DNA from: Bacteroidales bacterium 6E
GTDB taxonomy: Bacteria; Bacteroidota; Bacteroidia; Bacteroidales; Prolixibacteraceae
NCBI GenBank assembly: GCA_001270045.2
Contig: DF970690.1
Coordinates: 468,369 to 532,368 of the forward strand
Reading direction: 5' to 3'
DNA: 64,000 bases
A model generated the notes under the pieces. It saw nothing but the letters and a program-made list of their open reading frames with translations, was not told the origin of the DNA and made no database searches. Positions 35,553 through 45,121 of the stretch are shown in pieces. The position numbers were made by a program, and so were the translations under genes. Position 1 is the first letter of the stretch; each line of letters starts with the position of its first letter.

Positions 35553-37108
35553 CCGGACAAAAAGTGAAAGTCAACAGCCAATGTGTAACCGTCATGGATA
35601 CCACCCTCCGGGACGGGGAACAAACTTCTGGTGTCGCATTCAGCGATACTGAAAAGGTAAGCGTTGCCCGTATTTTACTGGAAGATGTTGGAGTTGACCG
35701 AATAGAAGTTGCCTCTGCCAGGGTCTCTGAAGGAGAATACCAGGGTGCAAAAAAGATCCTTACATGGGCAAATGCCCGGGGATTTGGACACAGGGTCGAG
35801 ATTTTGGGTTTTGTGGATGGTGACATCTCACTCAACTGGATCAAAAATGCAGGTGGCAAGGTCATTAATTTACTTTGTAAAGGTTCATTCAAACATGTAA
35901 CCCAACAGCTCAGAAAAACCCCGGAGCAACACCTCGACGACATACGAGGGGTAATTGCGAAAGCCGGCGAAATGGGAATTGAGGTTAATGTATATCTCGA
36001 GGATTGGTCGAATGGCATGCGTCATTCCAGAGATTATGTCCATTTTATGGTTTCCTCACTGCAAAAGGAGAATATCAAACGCATCATGCTGCCCGATACA
36101 TTGGGCATACTGGATCCGGATGAGACATACGACTATTGCAAAGAGATGATTGAAACATACCCCGACGTGGTATTTGATTTCCATGCACATAACGACTACG
36201 ACCTGGCCATTGCCAATGTCTTCCATGCCATCAAGGCAGGCATCAGGTGTGTCCATACCACCGTCAACGGGTTGGGAGAAAGGGCTGGAAACGCACCCCT
36301 ATCGAGTGTGGTAGCCACAGTGAAGGACCATTTGAAAATGCAGACAAACGTCAAGGAAGAGATGCTAAATCGCATCTCAAGGGTAGTCGAATCCTTCTCA
36401 GGCATACGCATCCCAACCAACAAACCGCTGATTGGTGAATTTGTATTTACCCAGTGCAGCGGGATCCATGCCGATGGTGACAACAAGAATAACCTTTACT
36501 TTAACGAATTGCTGCCAGAACGATTCGGAAGGATACGAAAATATGCATTGGGCAAAACCTCTGGCAAGGCCAACATCAAAAAGAACCTGGAAGATATCGG
36601 AATCGAGTTGGATCCTGCATCTCTCAAAAAAGTCACCGATCGAATCATCGAACTTGGTGACCGTAAGGAAAATGTCACAACCGAGGACCTGCCCTATATT
36701 GTCGCTGACGTACTCAGCACGCAGTCGGTCGAGGAAAAGATCCACATCAAGAACTATTCCATCACCCATGCTATGGGGTTGAGACCAGTTGCCACGCTTA
36801 GCATCCAGATCGGCGATGATCAGTTCGAGGCACATGATGCAGGAGACGGACAATATGATGCATTTATGAGGGCACTCCGGAAAATTTACAAAAAACTGGG
36901 TAAACCTTTACCCCAGCTGATAGATTATACGGTAACCATCCCTCCAGGGGGTAGAACTGACGCATTGGTTGAAACCGTGATCACCTGGCAAAACGGGCGC
37001 GAATTCAAAACCCGTGGTCTGGATCCAGACCAGACAGCCGCTGCAATCAAGGCGACCGTTAAAATGCTTAACATCGTAGAAAACGATTACGCAAGTCAAA
37101 ACGCATAA
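35549..37108 (+). CDS. Second isopropylmalate synthase-family enzyme, probable citramalate synthase
   Basis: 519 residues, homologous to but clearly different from LeuA. Catalytic signatures are [30 protein letters not shown] and [16 protein letters not shown], and the C-terminal region (about 400-519) is a LeuA-type allosteric domain ([20 protein letters not shown] region). A similar extra gene sits between leuD and leuB in Bacteroides. CimA-type enzymes make citramalate from pyruvate and acetyl-CoA as a threonine-free route to 2-oxobutyrate and isoleucine; citramalate could then use the LeuCD and LeuB flanking it. That role is inferred; homocitrate- or isopropylmalate synthase activity is possible. 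Confidence 0.75.
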   Translation: MTGQKVKVNSQCVTVMDTTLRDGEQTSGVAFSDTEKVSVARILLEDVGVDRIEVASARVSEGEYQGAKKILTWANARGFGHRVEILGFVDGDISLNWIKNAGGKVINLLCKGSFKHVTQQLRKTPEQHLDDIRGVIAKAGEMGIEVNVYLEDWSNGMRHSRDYVHFMVSSLQKENIKRIMLPDTLGILDPDETYDYCKEMIETYPDVVFDFHAHNDYDLAIANVFHAIKAGIRCVHTTVNGLGERAGNAPLSSVVATVKDHLKMQTNVKEEMLNRISRVVESFSGIRIPTNKPLIGEFVFTQCSGIHADGDNKNNLYFNELLPERFGRIRKYALGKTSGKANIKKNLEDIGIELDPASLKKVTDRIIELGDRKENVTTEDLPYIVADVLSTQSVEEKIHIKNYSITHAMGLRPVATLSIQIGDDQFEAHDAGDGQYDAFMRALRKIYKKLGKPLPQLIDYTVTIPPGGRTDALVETVITWQNGREFKTRGLDPDQTAAAIKATVKMLNIVENDYASQNA

Positions 37109-37122
37109 CACTATATTATCAT

Positions 37123-38187
37123 ATGAATTTAAAAATTGCAGTCCTGCCCGGAGATGGAATCGGGCCGGAAATTATTGAACAAGCCATAAAGGCCGTCAAC
37201 GCTGTCTGTCACAAATTCGGCCACACTCCCGAATTTAATTATGCCCTCACCGGAGCAGTTGCCATTGACCAGACGGGTGACCCCTACCCTCCCGAAACCC
37301 ATGAACTTTGCCTGCAATCAGATGCGGTTCTTTTCGGAGCCATTGGGGATCCCCGTTTCGACAACAATCCGAAGGCACCGGTCAGGCCCGAACAAGGCTT
37401 ATTAAGGATGAGAAAACAGTTGGGACTTTATGCCAATATCAGGCCAGTGGAAACATTCCCTTCCCTGCTGCATAAATCCCCATTGCGCCGCGACCTGGTC
37501 GAAGGTGCCGACTTTGTCTGTATCAGGGAACTTACCGGAGGGATATACTTTGGCGAAAAAGGCAGGAAAGAAAACGGAAATGTCGCATTTGACACCTGTA
37601 CTTACAGCCGTGAGGAAATTGTCAGAATTCTCAAATTGGCCTATGAATTCGCAGGCAAAAGAAATCGAAAACTGACAGTAGTTGATAAAGCCAATGTTTT
37701 GGAAAGTTCAAGGCTTTGGAGAGAAGTGGCCCAGGAACTGGCCCCCCAGTATCCCGACATTGAGACCGACTATATGTTCGTTGACAATGCCGCCATGCAA
37801 ATCATACAATGGCCAAAAAAATTCGATGTATTGGTCACGGAGAATATGTTTGGGGATATACTGACCGACGAGGCAAGTGTCATCACCGGATCACTCGGGC
37901 TGCTGCCTTCAGCCTCCATCGGAATCCACACCTCGGTGTTTGAGCCCATTCATGGATCATATCCGCAAGCCGCAGGTAAAAACATCGCCAATCCGATTGC
38001 CACTATCCTTTCGGCAGCCATGATGTTTGAATATGCATTTAACCTGAACATGGAGGGTAAAATCATACGGCAGGCAGTAGCGGCATCCCTGGAGGCTGGC
38101 TATGTTACGGTTGATATCGCTGAAGGCACCTCCAGATCGACATCTGAGGTTGGTGACTGGATAGCCAGTTGGATTAACAACAACTGA
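37123..38187 (+). CDS. leuB: 3-isopropylmalate dehydrogenase
   Basis: 354 residues. It oxidises and decarboxylates 3-isopropylmalate with NAD. Family signatures are [38 protein letters not shown], the Mg/NAD region [21 protein letters not shown] (residues shared with the dehydrogenase family, in part) and [19 protein letters not shown]. Last gene of the leu unit, 14 nt after the CimA-like gene, with a terminator just beyond. Confidence 0.96.
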   Translation: MNLKIAVLPGDGIGPEIIEQAIKAVNAVCHKFGHTPEFNYALTGAVAIDQTGDPYPPETHELCLQSDAVLFGAIGDPRFDNNPKAPVRPEQGLLRMRKQLGLYANIRPVETFPSLLHKSPLRRDLVEGADFVCIRELTGGIYFGEKGRKENGNVAFDTCTYSREEIVRILKLAYEFAGKRNRKLTVVDKANVLESSRLWREVAQELAPQYPDIETDYMFVDNAAMQIIQWPKKFDVLVTENMFGDILTDEASVITGSLGLLPSASIGIHTSVFEPIHGSYPQAAGKNIANPIATILSAAMMFEYAFNLNMEGKIIRQAVAASLEAGYVTVDIAEGTSRSTSEVGDWIASWINNN

Positions 38188-38200
38188 TCATGAATAAAAG

Positions 38201-38268
38201 CTTTCCTGACAGTTTCTGTTCACAGCAAGTAAGATCCTGGAGTACAGGGCACGTCAGGAAAGTTTTTT
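38201..38268. terminator. Terminator between leuB and the convergent membrane-protein gene
   Basis: CTTTCCTGAC (38201-38210) pairs perfectly with GTCAGGAAAG (38253-38262), followed by six Ts. The 42-nt loop is unusually long. On the minus strand a shorter T-run (CTTTTATTC) follows, so it may serve both genes. Confidence 0.6.
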
Positions 38269-38932
38269 ATTTTCGTGGAACCACAAAATAGGGATTTAGG
38301 AATATTACCAAAAACATCACGCTAAATATAAACTCGTAGAGTTCACCTGCCTTCACAAGATTGATCATATTCACGATTCCCGTAAAGACCAACCAAATAA
38401 TTACGTATGTCCAACGGGCAAGGGGTACCTGAAAATCAACTAACAAACGGTTAATCCAGACCATTTTTCCAGCCAATGGCCTGAGCAATAAAAGATATAT
38501 GGCCAGTACCCCGAACAGCATCTGGGAAAAAACGAGCATATTCACCTTGACTCCACCGACTACGAGGTTGTGGATATTCATTTCGTTCTGGATATTTTTC
38601 TCGGCAAAGAATTCAGGTGTTTCAATTTCAAAAATCCTTTGACCCCAACTGATTTCCTCTCCTGCACCAAAAAAAAACAGGAATGCAATCACGGACCATG
38701 TTAGCATTGGTTTCCAGGCCTTTTCCCGATAATTTAAAATGGATCTGTAAACACCGACAGCGCTGGAGCCCAATAGGAATAGGGCAGTAAGGTTTTCAAC
38801 CAATCCGTCTTCCCGTAGCCACTCCATAAACGCTTCCTGCCCAAGTTTGGCCATCCAAAGGCCGTATCCGGTGAAAAAAAGCAGCAATGAAAAGCCTACA
38901 ATTTCAACATATCTGGTCAGATGCTTTTTCAT
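38267..38932 (-). CDS. Integral membrane protein with GEEISWGQRIF motif, function unknown
   Basis: 221 residues from ATG 38932 (MKKHLTRYVEIVGFSLLLFF). About six hydrophobic segments are visible, including VEIVGFSLLLFFTGYGLWMA, ENLTALFLLGSSAVGVYRS, TWSVIAFLFFFGAG and VNMLVFSQMLFGVLAIYLLLL. Between the third and fourth segments lies an unusual polar stretch with GAGEEISWGQRIFEIETPEF and then NIQNEMNIHN. I recall the same signature in uncharacterised membrane proteins of other bacteria, so the motif may be functional. It is divergent from the GT39-like gene. Confidence 0.7.
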   Translation of the reverse strand: MKKHLTRYVEIVGFSLLLFFTGYGLWMAKLGQEAFMEWLREDGLVENLTALFLLGSSAVGVYRSILNYREKAWKPMLTWSVIAFLFFFGAGEEISWGQRIFEIETPEFFAEKNIQNEMNIHNLVVGGVKVNMLVFSQMLFGVLAIYLLLLRPLAGKMVWINRLLVDFQVPLARWTYVIIWLVFTGIVNMINLVKAGELYEFIFSVMFLVIFLNPYFVVPRK

Positions 38933-39067
38933 AATTGATTTTTGAATTTTCAGCGAAAATAACATTTTCCCGCGAATTGCTGATTTCACGAAAATCGCCC
39001 ATCTTTGTATCAATCAATCTTAAGCCCTATAACTTTACAGGGAATATATCTCCATTTAATCAAGAGT

Positions 39068-40711
39068 ATGACAGACAAAAAGCTATGGATAATCCTGGGA
39101 TTGTTCTTTGCCATGACGATAGTTGCAAGTTTTGGCACTTCATTGACCATGAACTCGGCAAAATACGCCCAGGTAAGCCGGGAGATCGTTGAGAGTGGTG
39201 ACTGGATCAACCTGACCATCGCAGGGGAGGCATACGACCAAAAACCACCTCTTATGTTCTGGGCCGGGGCGCTTATGTATAAGATGTTCGGGATTTCTGA
39301 TTTAACCTTCAGACTGGCCATATTGTTGTTGTCAACCCCGGGCATATTGGCTACCTATAGGCTAACCGAATTGTTATACGACAGGAAAACGGCAGCTTAT
39401 GCGACCGTATTCTGGGTTTTAAGCCTTGGATATATTTATTTCCATAATGATCCCCATACCGACACCGCACTATCATCCATGGTTATGGTATCAATCTGGC
39501 TACTTGTCAGGTATTTCGAAAAAGGGAATTTTCTTTGGTTCATAGGAGGCATTATCGCAGTTGGATTTGCCATGTTGGCCAAAGGTCCGGTGGGCATGGT
39601 TATACCTGCCATGGCCATTGGTGCTCATCTGATCCTACACCGGAGGTGGAATGACATTTTTCACTGGCGATGGCTTGTTGCCGTTCCTTTGTTGTTCCTG
39701 ACAATTACGCCCGCACTAATTGGACTTTACAATCAGTTTGGGATGGAAGGGATCAAATTCTACTTCTGGACAAACAACGTAGGTAGGATAACGGGAAGCT
39801 ACCAGGGATCGAACACCGATCCCGTCTTTTACCTGCACACGGCATTGTATGTTCTGGCACCATTCTCGGTATTGGCTTATGCAGGGTTCGGTCAGAAAAT
39901 TGCCTTGCTTTATACAGGAATTAGAAATAAAACCATTGAAACGGAACTATATTCCCTTGGGGGAATACTTCCCTACATTTTGGTACTTTCCGTGGCAAAA
40001 ATGAAGAATCCACATTATATACTGGCCATCTCCCCTCTTATGATGATTCTTGCGGCAAACTTCCTTCAGAGTTATTTATCAGGAGCCCTAAGGTTTACAA
40101 CACAAAAAACGATCAGAATCCTGCACTATATTGTTGGAGGTTCATTTTGGATATTGATAGGTTTATTCGTGTTCTGGATCTATCCTGAAGACAAAATTGG
40201 CTATTGGCTATTGATTGGCTTGTTCGTGACTGCCGTTATTTGGCTAGTTTCCCGACAAAAATCATTTAACAGGGAATTTGGAGTACTGACCATTTCATTT
40301 ACCGCATTTCTTTTCAGCTTGTTCGTCAGCTTTTATCCTCACATGAAAACCTACCATGCGCCATACCAAGCGATCGCAATTATAAACCGCGAAACGATAA
40401 ACGATGAACAGGTCCATCTGTTCCTGCCCCAGGGAAGATATTGGGAACTTTTCTTTTATTGCAGAAATGTGGGAAAGTACTATGAAACAAAAGACGATAT
40501 CAACCAGCTAATGGCTCACACAGGTGACTGGGTTTTTACAGAACAAAGAGGAGTTGATCTAATACTGGAAAAAGAACCATCAGCACGAATTATTGAATTC
40601 GATCATCGACAGATAGCGCGACAGACGCCAGCATTTTTAAATCCAAAAACAAGGTCATCGAAACTTAGTAAATTATATCTGGTAAAACTTCCGGAAACTT
40701 CAGGCCTTTAA
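39068..40711 (+). CDS. ArnT/PMT-like glycosyltransferase (GT39/GT83 type)
   Basis: 547 residues from ATG 39068 (MTDKKLWIILGLFF). Multiple membrane segments fill residues 8-420. The first periplasmic loop has EIVESGDWINLTIAGEAYDQKPPLMFW, whose KPP/DQKP motif is characteristic of ArnT-like and PMT-family enzymes (quoted in part, key residues D, K and P). Such enzymes move sugars from polyprenyl-phosphate donors to lipid A, proteins or glycans at the periplasmic face. The acceptor is unknown. The C-terminal soluble part (about 430-547) resembles the end domain of family members. It is a single gene. Confidence 0.82.
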   Translation: MTDKKLWIILGLFFAMTIVASFGTSLTMNSAKYAQVSREIVESGDWINLTIAGEAYDQKPPLMFWAGALMYKMFGISDLTFRLAILLLSTPGILATYRLTELLYDRKTAAYATVFWVLSLGYIYFHNDPHTDTALSSMVMVSIWLLVRYFEKGNFLWFIGGIIAVGFAMLAKGPVGMVIPAMAIGAHLILHRRWNDIFHWRWLVAVPLLFLTITPALIGLYNQFGMEGIKFYFWTNNVGRITGSYQGSNTDPVFYLHTALYVLAPFSVLAYAGFGQKIALLYTGIRNKTIETELYSLGGILPYILVLSVAKMKNPHYILAISPLMMILAANFLQSYLSGALRFTTQKTIRILHYIVGGSFWILIGLFVFWIYPEDKIGYWLLIGLFVTAVIWLVSRQKSFNREFGVLTISFTAFLFSLFVSFYPHMKTYHAPYQAIAIINRETINDEQVHLFLPQGRYWELFFYCRNVGKYYETKDDINQLMAHTGDWVFTEQRGVDLILEKEPSARIIEFDHRQIARQTPAFLNPKTRSSKLSKLYLVKLPETSGL

Positions 40712-40764
40712 AACAGACAATCATAATTGTCAACAGTTGAAAATCATCACTTCAAGAAAAACAC

Positions 40765-42021
40765 ATGAACAAATATTATTACCCTGAATTGAAGGATATT
40801 GCAAAGGCAAAACTCAATCTGCGTGGTGTTGTTGACGATTCACCACTCCAGGAAAACAGAAACCTGAGTGAACGTTTTGGAGCACGGATTCTCCTGAAGA
40901 GAGAGGATTTACTGGTGGTCAGGTCTTACAAATTACGGGGAGCCTATAACAAGATGGTTTCCCTCAGCCAGGAAGAAAGGGAAAAAGGAGTAGTTTGCGC
41001 CAGTGCCGGAAATCATGCCCAGGGTGTGGCATATGCTTGTCAAATTCTGGACATCAAGGGAAAAATATTCATGCCAGCCACTACTCCCCGTCAAAAGATC
41101 ACCCAGGTCAGGATGTTTGGCAGGGAAAATGTCGAAATTGTCCTAAAAGGTGATACATTCGACGAATCGAACGCCGCAGCACTTGCCGACAGTAAAAAAA
41201 CAGGAAGGTGTTTCATCCATCCATTTGACGATCCATTAATCATTGAAGGCCAGGGGACGGTCGGGCTTGAAATCCTTCAACAGGCTGGACAACCCATTGA
41301 TTATCTGTTTGTACCGATTGGAGGCGGAGGGCTGGTCTCTGGTGTAGGCTCCTATTTTCATGAAATGAGTCCGACAACCCGGATCATTGGGGTCGAACCT
41401 GCCGGTGCCCCTTCGATGAAAAAATCCCTGGAAGCAGGCAAACTGACTTCACTTGAGGAAATCGACAAATTTGTGGATGGGGCTGCAGTGCAAACACCGG
41501 GTAAACTTACCTTCGAAATTTGCAAAAAAGTGGTTGACGAGATTTCGCTTGTACATGAAGGGAAAATCTGCACAAAAATCCTTGAGTTATATAATCAGGA
41601 TGCCATCGTGGTTGAGCCGGCCGGAGCCCTTGCCATTGCGGCCCTTGATCATTATGCAGACCAGATCAGGGGAAAAACGGTGGTTTGTATCGTTTCAGGC
41701 AGCAATAACGACATTACACGGACTGAAGACATCAAGGAAAGATCACTTTTATATGAAGGATTGAAACACTATTTCATTGTCAGGTTTCCGCAGAGGGCAG
41801 GTGCATTGAGAATATTTACGGATCAGGTCCTGGGACCAACGGATGACATCACTTTCTTTGAATACCGCAAAAAAACCAACCGGGAAAACGGACCTGCAGT
41901 CATCGGGATAGAATTACAGAACAAAGACGACTTACAGGGATTGATCCAACGACTTGACAAACATGGATTCATTTATGAATACCTGAATGACAGACCTGAC
42001 CTGTTCCAGATACTCATCTGA
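40765..42021 (+). CDS. ilvA: Threonine ammonia-lyase (threonine deaminase)
   Basis: 418 residues. It deaminates threonine to 2-oxobutyrate, the first step to isoleucine. The PLP lysine is in VVRSYKLRGAYNKM, the substrate loop in CASAGNHAQGVAYAC and the phosphate-binding glycines in VPIGGGGLVSGVGSY. A C-terminal ACT-like regulatory domain (about residues 330-418; FPQRAGALRIFTDQVLG) is the short single-domain form, as in Bacillus IlvA rather than the 514-residue E. coli protein. It lies 2.5 kb past leuB and is probably transcribed separately. No leader peptide is visible upstream. Confidence 0.93.
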   Translation: MNKYYYPELKDIAKAKLNLRGVVDDSPLQENRNLSERFGARILLKREDLLVVRSYKLRGAYNKMVSLSQEEREKGVVCASAGNHAQGVAYACQILDIKGKIFMPATTPRQKITQVRMFGRENVEIVLKGDTFDESNAAALADSKKTGRCFIHPFDDPLIIEGQGTVGLEILQQAGQPIDYLFVPIGGGGLVSGVGSYFHEMSPTTRIIGVEPAGAPSMKKSLEAGKLTSLEEIDKFVDGAAVQTPGKLTFEICKKVVDEISLVHEGKICTKILELYNQDAIVVEPAGALAIAALDHYADQIRGKTVVCIVSGSNNDITRTEDIKERSLLYEGLKHYFIVRFPQRAGALRIFTDQVLGPTDDITFFEYRKKTNRENGPAVIGIELQNKDDLQGLIQRLDKHGFIYEYLNDRPDLFQILI

Positions 42022-42065
42022 TAAAGGTTTGAAGTATTATAAAGAATCGTGAAACAAGCGATCGG

Positions 42066-42377
42066 TCAGAAAGTCCTGAACCAGTCTTGAAAATATTGGC
42101 CAATCCATGGTACGGTTTTCATTTCCCCGCTTATTGACCAAATCAGGCTCATTAGCCAAAATATAAATACAAGAAGCCCTCCCAAAGCTGAAATCAGCCA
42201 GCCAATGACGGGAAATTCGCTGAATAATCCTACTGCCATCCCGGCAAGCAGGATACCCAGATTCTGCCTGATATAAAAACTGGCATATTCTTCCTTGTCA
42301 TTCAGATTAATCACAAAGGCAATCACCCATCCAACAAAAAAGATATGGGAAACAATAGCTTTTACTTTTGCATTCAT
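42066..42377 (-). CDS. DUF4870-like small membrane protein
   Basis: 103 residues with three to four hydrophobic helices (SHIFFVGWVIAFVINL, LGILLAGMAVGLFS, LISALGGLLVFIFWLMSLIWSI, the last spanning two segments). The arrangement with YASFYIRQNLGILL resembles DUF4870/Tic20-like proteins. Function unknown. It lies between ilvA and the DMT exporter, reading on the minus strand. Confidence 0.7.
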   Translation of the reverse strand: MNAKVKAIVSHIFFVGWVIAFVINLNDKEEYASFYIRQNLGILLAGMAVGLFSEFPVIGWLISALGGLLVFIFWLMSLIWSISGEMKTVPWIGQYFQDWFRTF

Positions 42378-42511
42378 GAATTTTCAATTTATAGAATCAA
42401 TCAAATGTAAGGATTTTGAGTTTTTTCACAATCCATAATCAGGATTTATTGTGAAATTGCAGGAACAATTTAGTTTCTCAATTCAAATATTAAAATCAAC
42501 CAACCAGGCAA

Positions 42512-43417
42512 CTAAAGGAAGAATAATGCCACACCTGCCACAGCGATAAACGCTCCGGCAATTTCTTTCCAGTTCGGCTTTTCCTTGAAGAGAATTATGG
42601 CAGGAGGAATAATCAGTACCGGCACAATGGCCATCAAAGTTGCCGCAATACCAGCCTGTGTATGCTGAACCGCCAGCAATGAGAATGATACACCCAAAAA
42701 TGGCCCGAATACCGACCCCAAGGTTATTCTCTTCATTGCAGAGGTGTTACGCAAAGCCTCACCCACTTTTTTCCAACGCTTCATGATAAAAAACAAGATG
42801 GTGAATCCGGCAATACCTGTCAAGACCCTGATCTGGGAGGAGGCAAAGGCGTCGTAATCACCCATACCCTTTTTACTTAATACCAGCCCGGCCCCCTGAC
42901 CTAAAGCACCCCCGAATGCGAGCAGAATACCCTGCACCGAATAAGCAGAAGTCAGCCTTGGAAGGCGGGCGCTTCCATTTGCTTTGGATCGTTTCAGAAT
43001 AACCACACTAATTCCTGTAATTGTGACTACCATACCTAACCAATTCATGGGGGTTAAAACCTCACCCAACATCAGCCAGCCAATAAGGGCTGTAATGGGA
43101 GGGGCAAAAGCCATGATCAGCATTGATACCCTGGCACCAACAACCACAAAAGCCTGGAAGAGCAAAAGGTCACCAATGACAAATCCAACAAGACCTGACA
43201 AACTTAACCAGAGCCACCTTTCAAGTCCGGCATCCATGGGGAGAAACATTCCCCTGGTAATTTTAAGATATATCGCGTAGATCAGAAAAGCTATCAACAG
43301 CCTGATCAGGTTAACCGACAATGAACCCACCTTCTTTCCTGCAGACTCAAACGAAAGACTTGTGACCGTCCAGAAAACGGCAGTCAATAATGCGGCAAAT
43401 TCGCCAAAATAGCTCAT
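42512..43417 (-). CDS. DMT-superfamily transporter (EamA domains)
   Basis: 301 residues with ten predicted membrane helices and two EamA repeats, one at residues about 5-140 (LMLGEVLTPMNWLGMVVTITGISVVIL region) and one at about 155-300 (ending IILFKEKPNWKEIAGAFIAVAGVALFFL region). EamA proteins export amino acids or other metabolites; the substrate is not evident. The start overlaps the preceding DUF2721 gene as ATGA, so the two are coupled. Confidence 0.85.
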   Translation of the reverse strand: MSYFGEFAALLTAVFWTVTSLSFESAGKKVGSLSVNLIRLLIAFLIYAIYLKITRGMFLPMDAGLERWLWLSLSGLVGFVIGDLLLFQAFVVVGARVSMLIMAFAPPITALIGWLMLGEVLTPMNWLGMVVTITGISVVILKRSKANGSARLPRLTSAYSVQGILLAFGGALGQGAGLVLSKKGMGDYDAFASSQIRVLTGIAGFTILFFIMKRWKKVGEALRNTSAMKRITLGSVFGPFLGVSFSLLAVQHTQAGIAATLMAIVPVLIIPPAIILFKEKPNWKEIAGAFIAVAGVALFFL

Positions 43418-43818
43418 CGTGGAACCTCCATATCGCTAAGATGCAGATCCAAGGCACGGACTGAGATTTGTATTTCCCTGACGGACAGAGCCAATGATGT
43501 AATCAACAGGATCAGTGCTATCCCAAAAATAATCTCGGCAGAAGTCTGCCACTCAACATAAATCAGGAACATACAAAGCACACATAGCAAGAGGCTTGTG
43601 ATTCCAAGGATCTGCATGGACCGCGTCAGATAAAGCCGCTTCCGCAGATTGTTGATTTGGCCCAGCAATAACTGGCTGGGATCAGCCTTGAATTGAGAAT
43701 GCAATCCGCGCACAACAGATGCATAAGCAAGAAAACGATTTGTATAAGCCAGCAAAATCAGGGATATGGCTGAAAACAGCAATGCCGGAGTTGTTAAGGT
43801 CAATTCTTCCATATTCAA
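43414..43818 (-). CDS. DUF2721 family membrane protein
   Basis: 134 residues. The family signature LFSAISLILLAYTNRFLAYASVVR is at the N-terminus, followed by a polar segment (ADPSQLLLGQINNLRKRLYL) and two further hydrophobic helices (LGITSLLLCVLCMFLIYV and IIFGIALILLITSLALSV). A start two codons downstream is possible. Function unknown. Translationally coupled to the EamA transporter. Confidence 0.82.
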   Translation of the reverse strand: MNMEELTLTTPALLFSAISLILLAYTNRFLAYASVVRGLHSQFKADPSQLLLGQINNLRKRLYLTRSMQILGITSLLLCVLCMFLIYVEWQTSAEIIFGIALILLITSLALSVREIQISVRALDLHLSDMEVPR

Positions 43819-43863
43819 TATCTAATTAAAAGGCTGAATTATCAAAGTATACATTTTATACCG

Positions 43864-43900
43864 AAAAAAGTTCCTTACGACGTGCGAAAGGAACTTTTTT
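43864..43900. terminator. Bidirectional terminator
   Basis: A perfect 13-bp stem (AAAAAAGTTCCTT / AAGGAACTTTTTT) has an 11-nt loop and T-tracts both ways. It lies between the start of the DUF2721 gene and the end of the TlpA-like gene, both on the minus strand, so it mainly ends the TlpA-like transcript. Confidence 0.85.
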
Positions 43901-43922
43901 CAATATTCTTGTGAAAAACCAG

Positions 43923-45011
43923 TTAAGGAAGTAGTTCAGCGATCTTATCCCTTAAAGCTTGCTCCCTAAGGTTTTTTGCAACGATTTTGCCCTGCTTGTC
44001 AACAAGGAAGTTGGCAGGTATGGCGTTCACACTATAGAGCGCAGCAGGCTCACTTTGCCAGAATTTCAGGTCAGACACATGAGGCCAGGTGAGCTTATCA
44101 TCCTCAATGGCTTTCACCCACTCTTCTTTTGTACGATCCAATGAGACACCAAACACTCCAAATCCCTTATCCTTGTAATCATTGAATACTGCCACTACAT
44201 TGGGATTCTCCATGCGGCATGGTCCACACCAGGCTGCCCAGAAATCGATAAGCGTATACTCGTTTTGTGCATAAACTTCAGATAATTTGATAGGGTTTCC
44301 ATCTGGATCGTTTGCAACGAAATCCGGAGCAGTCATTCCAACAGCAACCTGTCTTAGCTTGACCAGTCTTTCAGAAATTGCAGTAACGGCAGGAGTGGCA
44401 GCTACTTTCGGATCAAGGCTGCTGATCAAACCTTCCAGTTCCTCGGGCTCACGACTCTGCTGAACCTGTTGAAGCATCATGGGAACCACATATGAAGCAG
44501 GATTATTCTTAATGAAATCAATCATTTTATTTTCCTGTTCCGTAAAGATTGCCTGCACTTCGGCCATAATGGCGGCAGCATTTGTATCACCCTGCTGCAC
44601 AGCCATCTGATACTCTTGATACTTAGCCATTCCCTTTTCGCTATCGGCATCCAAAACTACCTTGATAGCCTGGTACTCATCGTTGACCGGAGAACCTGTC
44701 ACTTTCAGGTTTCGGAGTGAGTCGATATGGCCTGTAACTTTCATGCGGGCATTTTCGACAAAAAGGAAGCCCCTTTGATTCTGGTTATCTACATTCAGGT
44801 AGTATACTTCAGGAAATTCCACAGTGCCTTCAAGCACTGCCTTGCCGTTTTCGACACGAGCCGAGTCTTTAACGATAAACTGACCTCCTTCACGCTGCTC
44901 AAGCAAAACCAGGCTGTTGGCACCGTCAATGGCCACTTCAATCTTATATCCTTTCTGCTGAGAACAAGACCAACCCAACAGTAATAATCCAATAACCAGA
45001 ATATTTCTCAT
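43923..45011 (-). CDS. TlpA-like thioredoxin-fold lipoprotein with N-terminal DUF4369-like domain
   Basis: 362 residues. MRNILVIGLLLLGWSC is a lipoprotein signal with Cys 16. Residues about 20-115 form a beta-rich DUF4369-like domain, and a helical linker follows (about 120-215). Residues about 225-362 are a TlpA/ResA-type thioredoxin domain with the redox-active motif WCGPC in DFWAAWCGPCRMENP and the cis-proline in VNAIPANFLVD. Such proteins reduce or exchange disulfides in the periplasm, for instance in cytochrome maturation. The precise target is unknown. Monocistronic. Confidence 0.87.
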   Translation of the reverse strand: MRNILVIGLLLLGWSCSQQKGYKIEVAIDGANSLVLLEQREGGQFIVKDSARVENGKAVLEGTVEFPEVYYLNVDNQNQRGFLFVENARMKVTGHIDSLRNLKVTGSPVNDEYQAIKVVLDADSEKGMAKYQEYQMAVQQGDTNAAAIMAEVQAIFTEQENKMIDFIKNNPASYVVPMMLQQVQQSREPEELEGLISSLDPKVAATPAVTAISERLVKLRQVAVGMTAPDFVANDPDGNPIKLSEVYAQNEYTLIDFWAAWCGPCRMENPNVVAVFNDYKDKGFGVFGVSLDRTKEEWVKAIEDDKLTWPHVSDLKFWQSEPAALYSVNAIPANFLVDKQGKIVAKNLREQALRDKIAELLP

Positions 45012-45121
45012 AATTCAATTTATTTAACAATTCAGGTGCGAAATTAGCAAAAGTGAAAGAACTTTACTACATCACGAGAAAATTTAAAAGCCTGCTTATA
45101 AATGCATGACAATAAGTTGGT

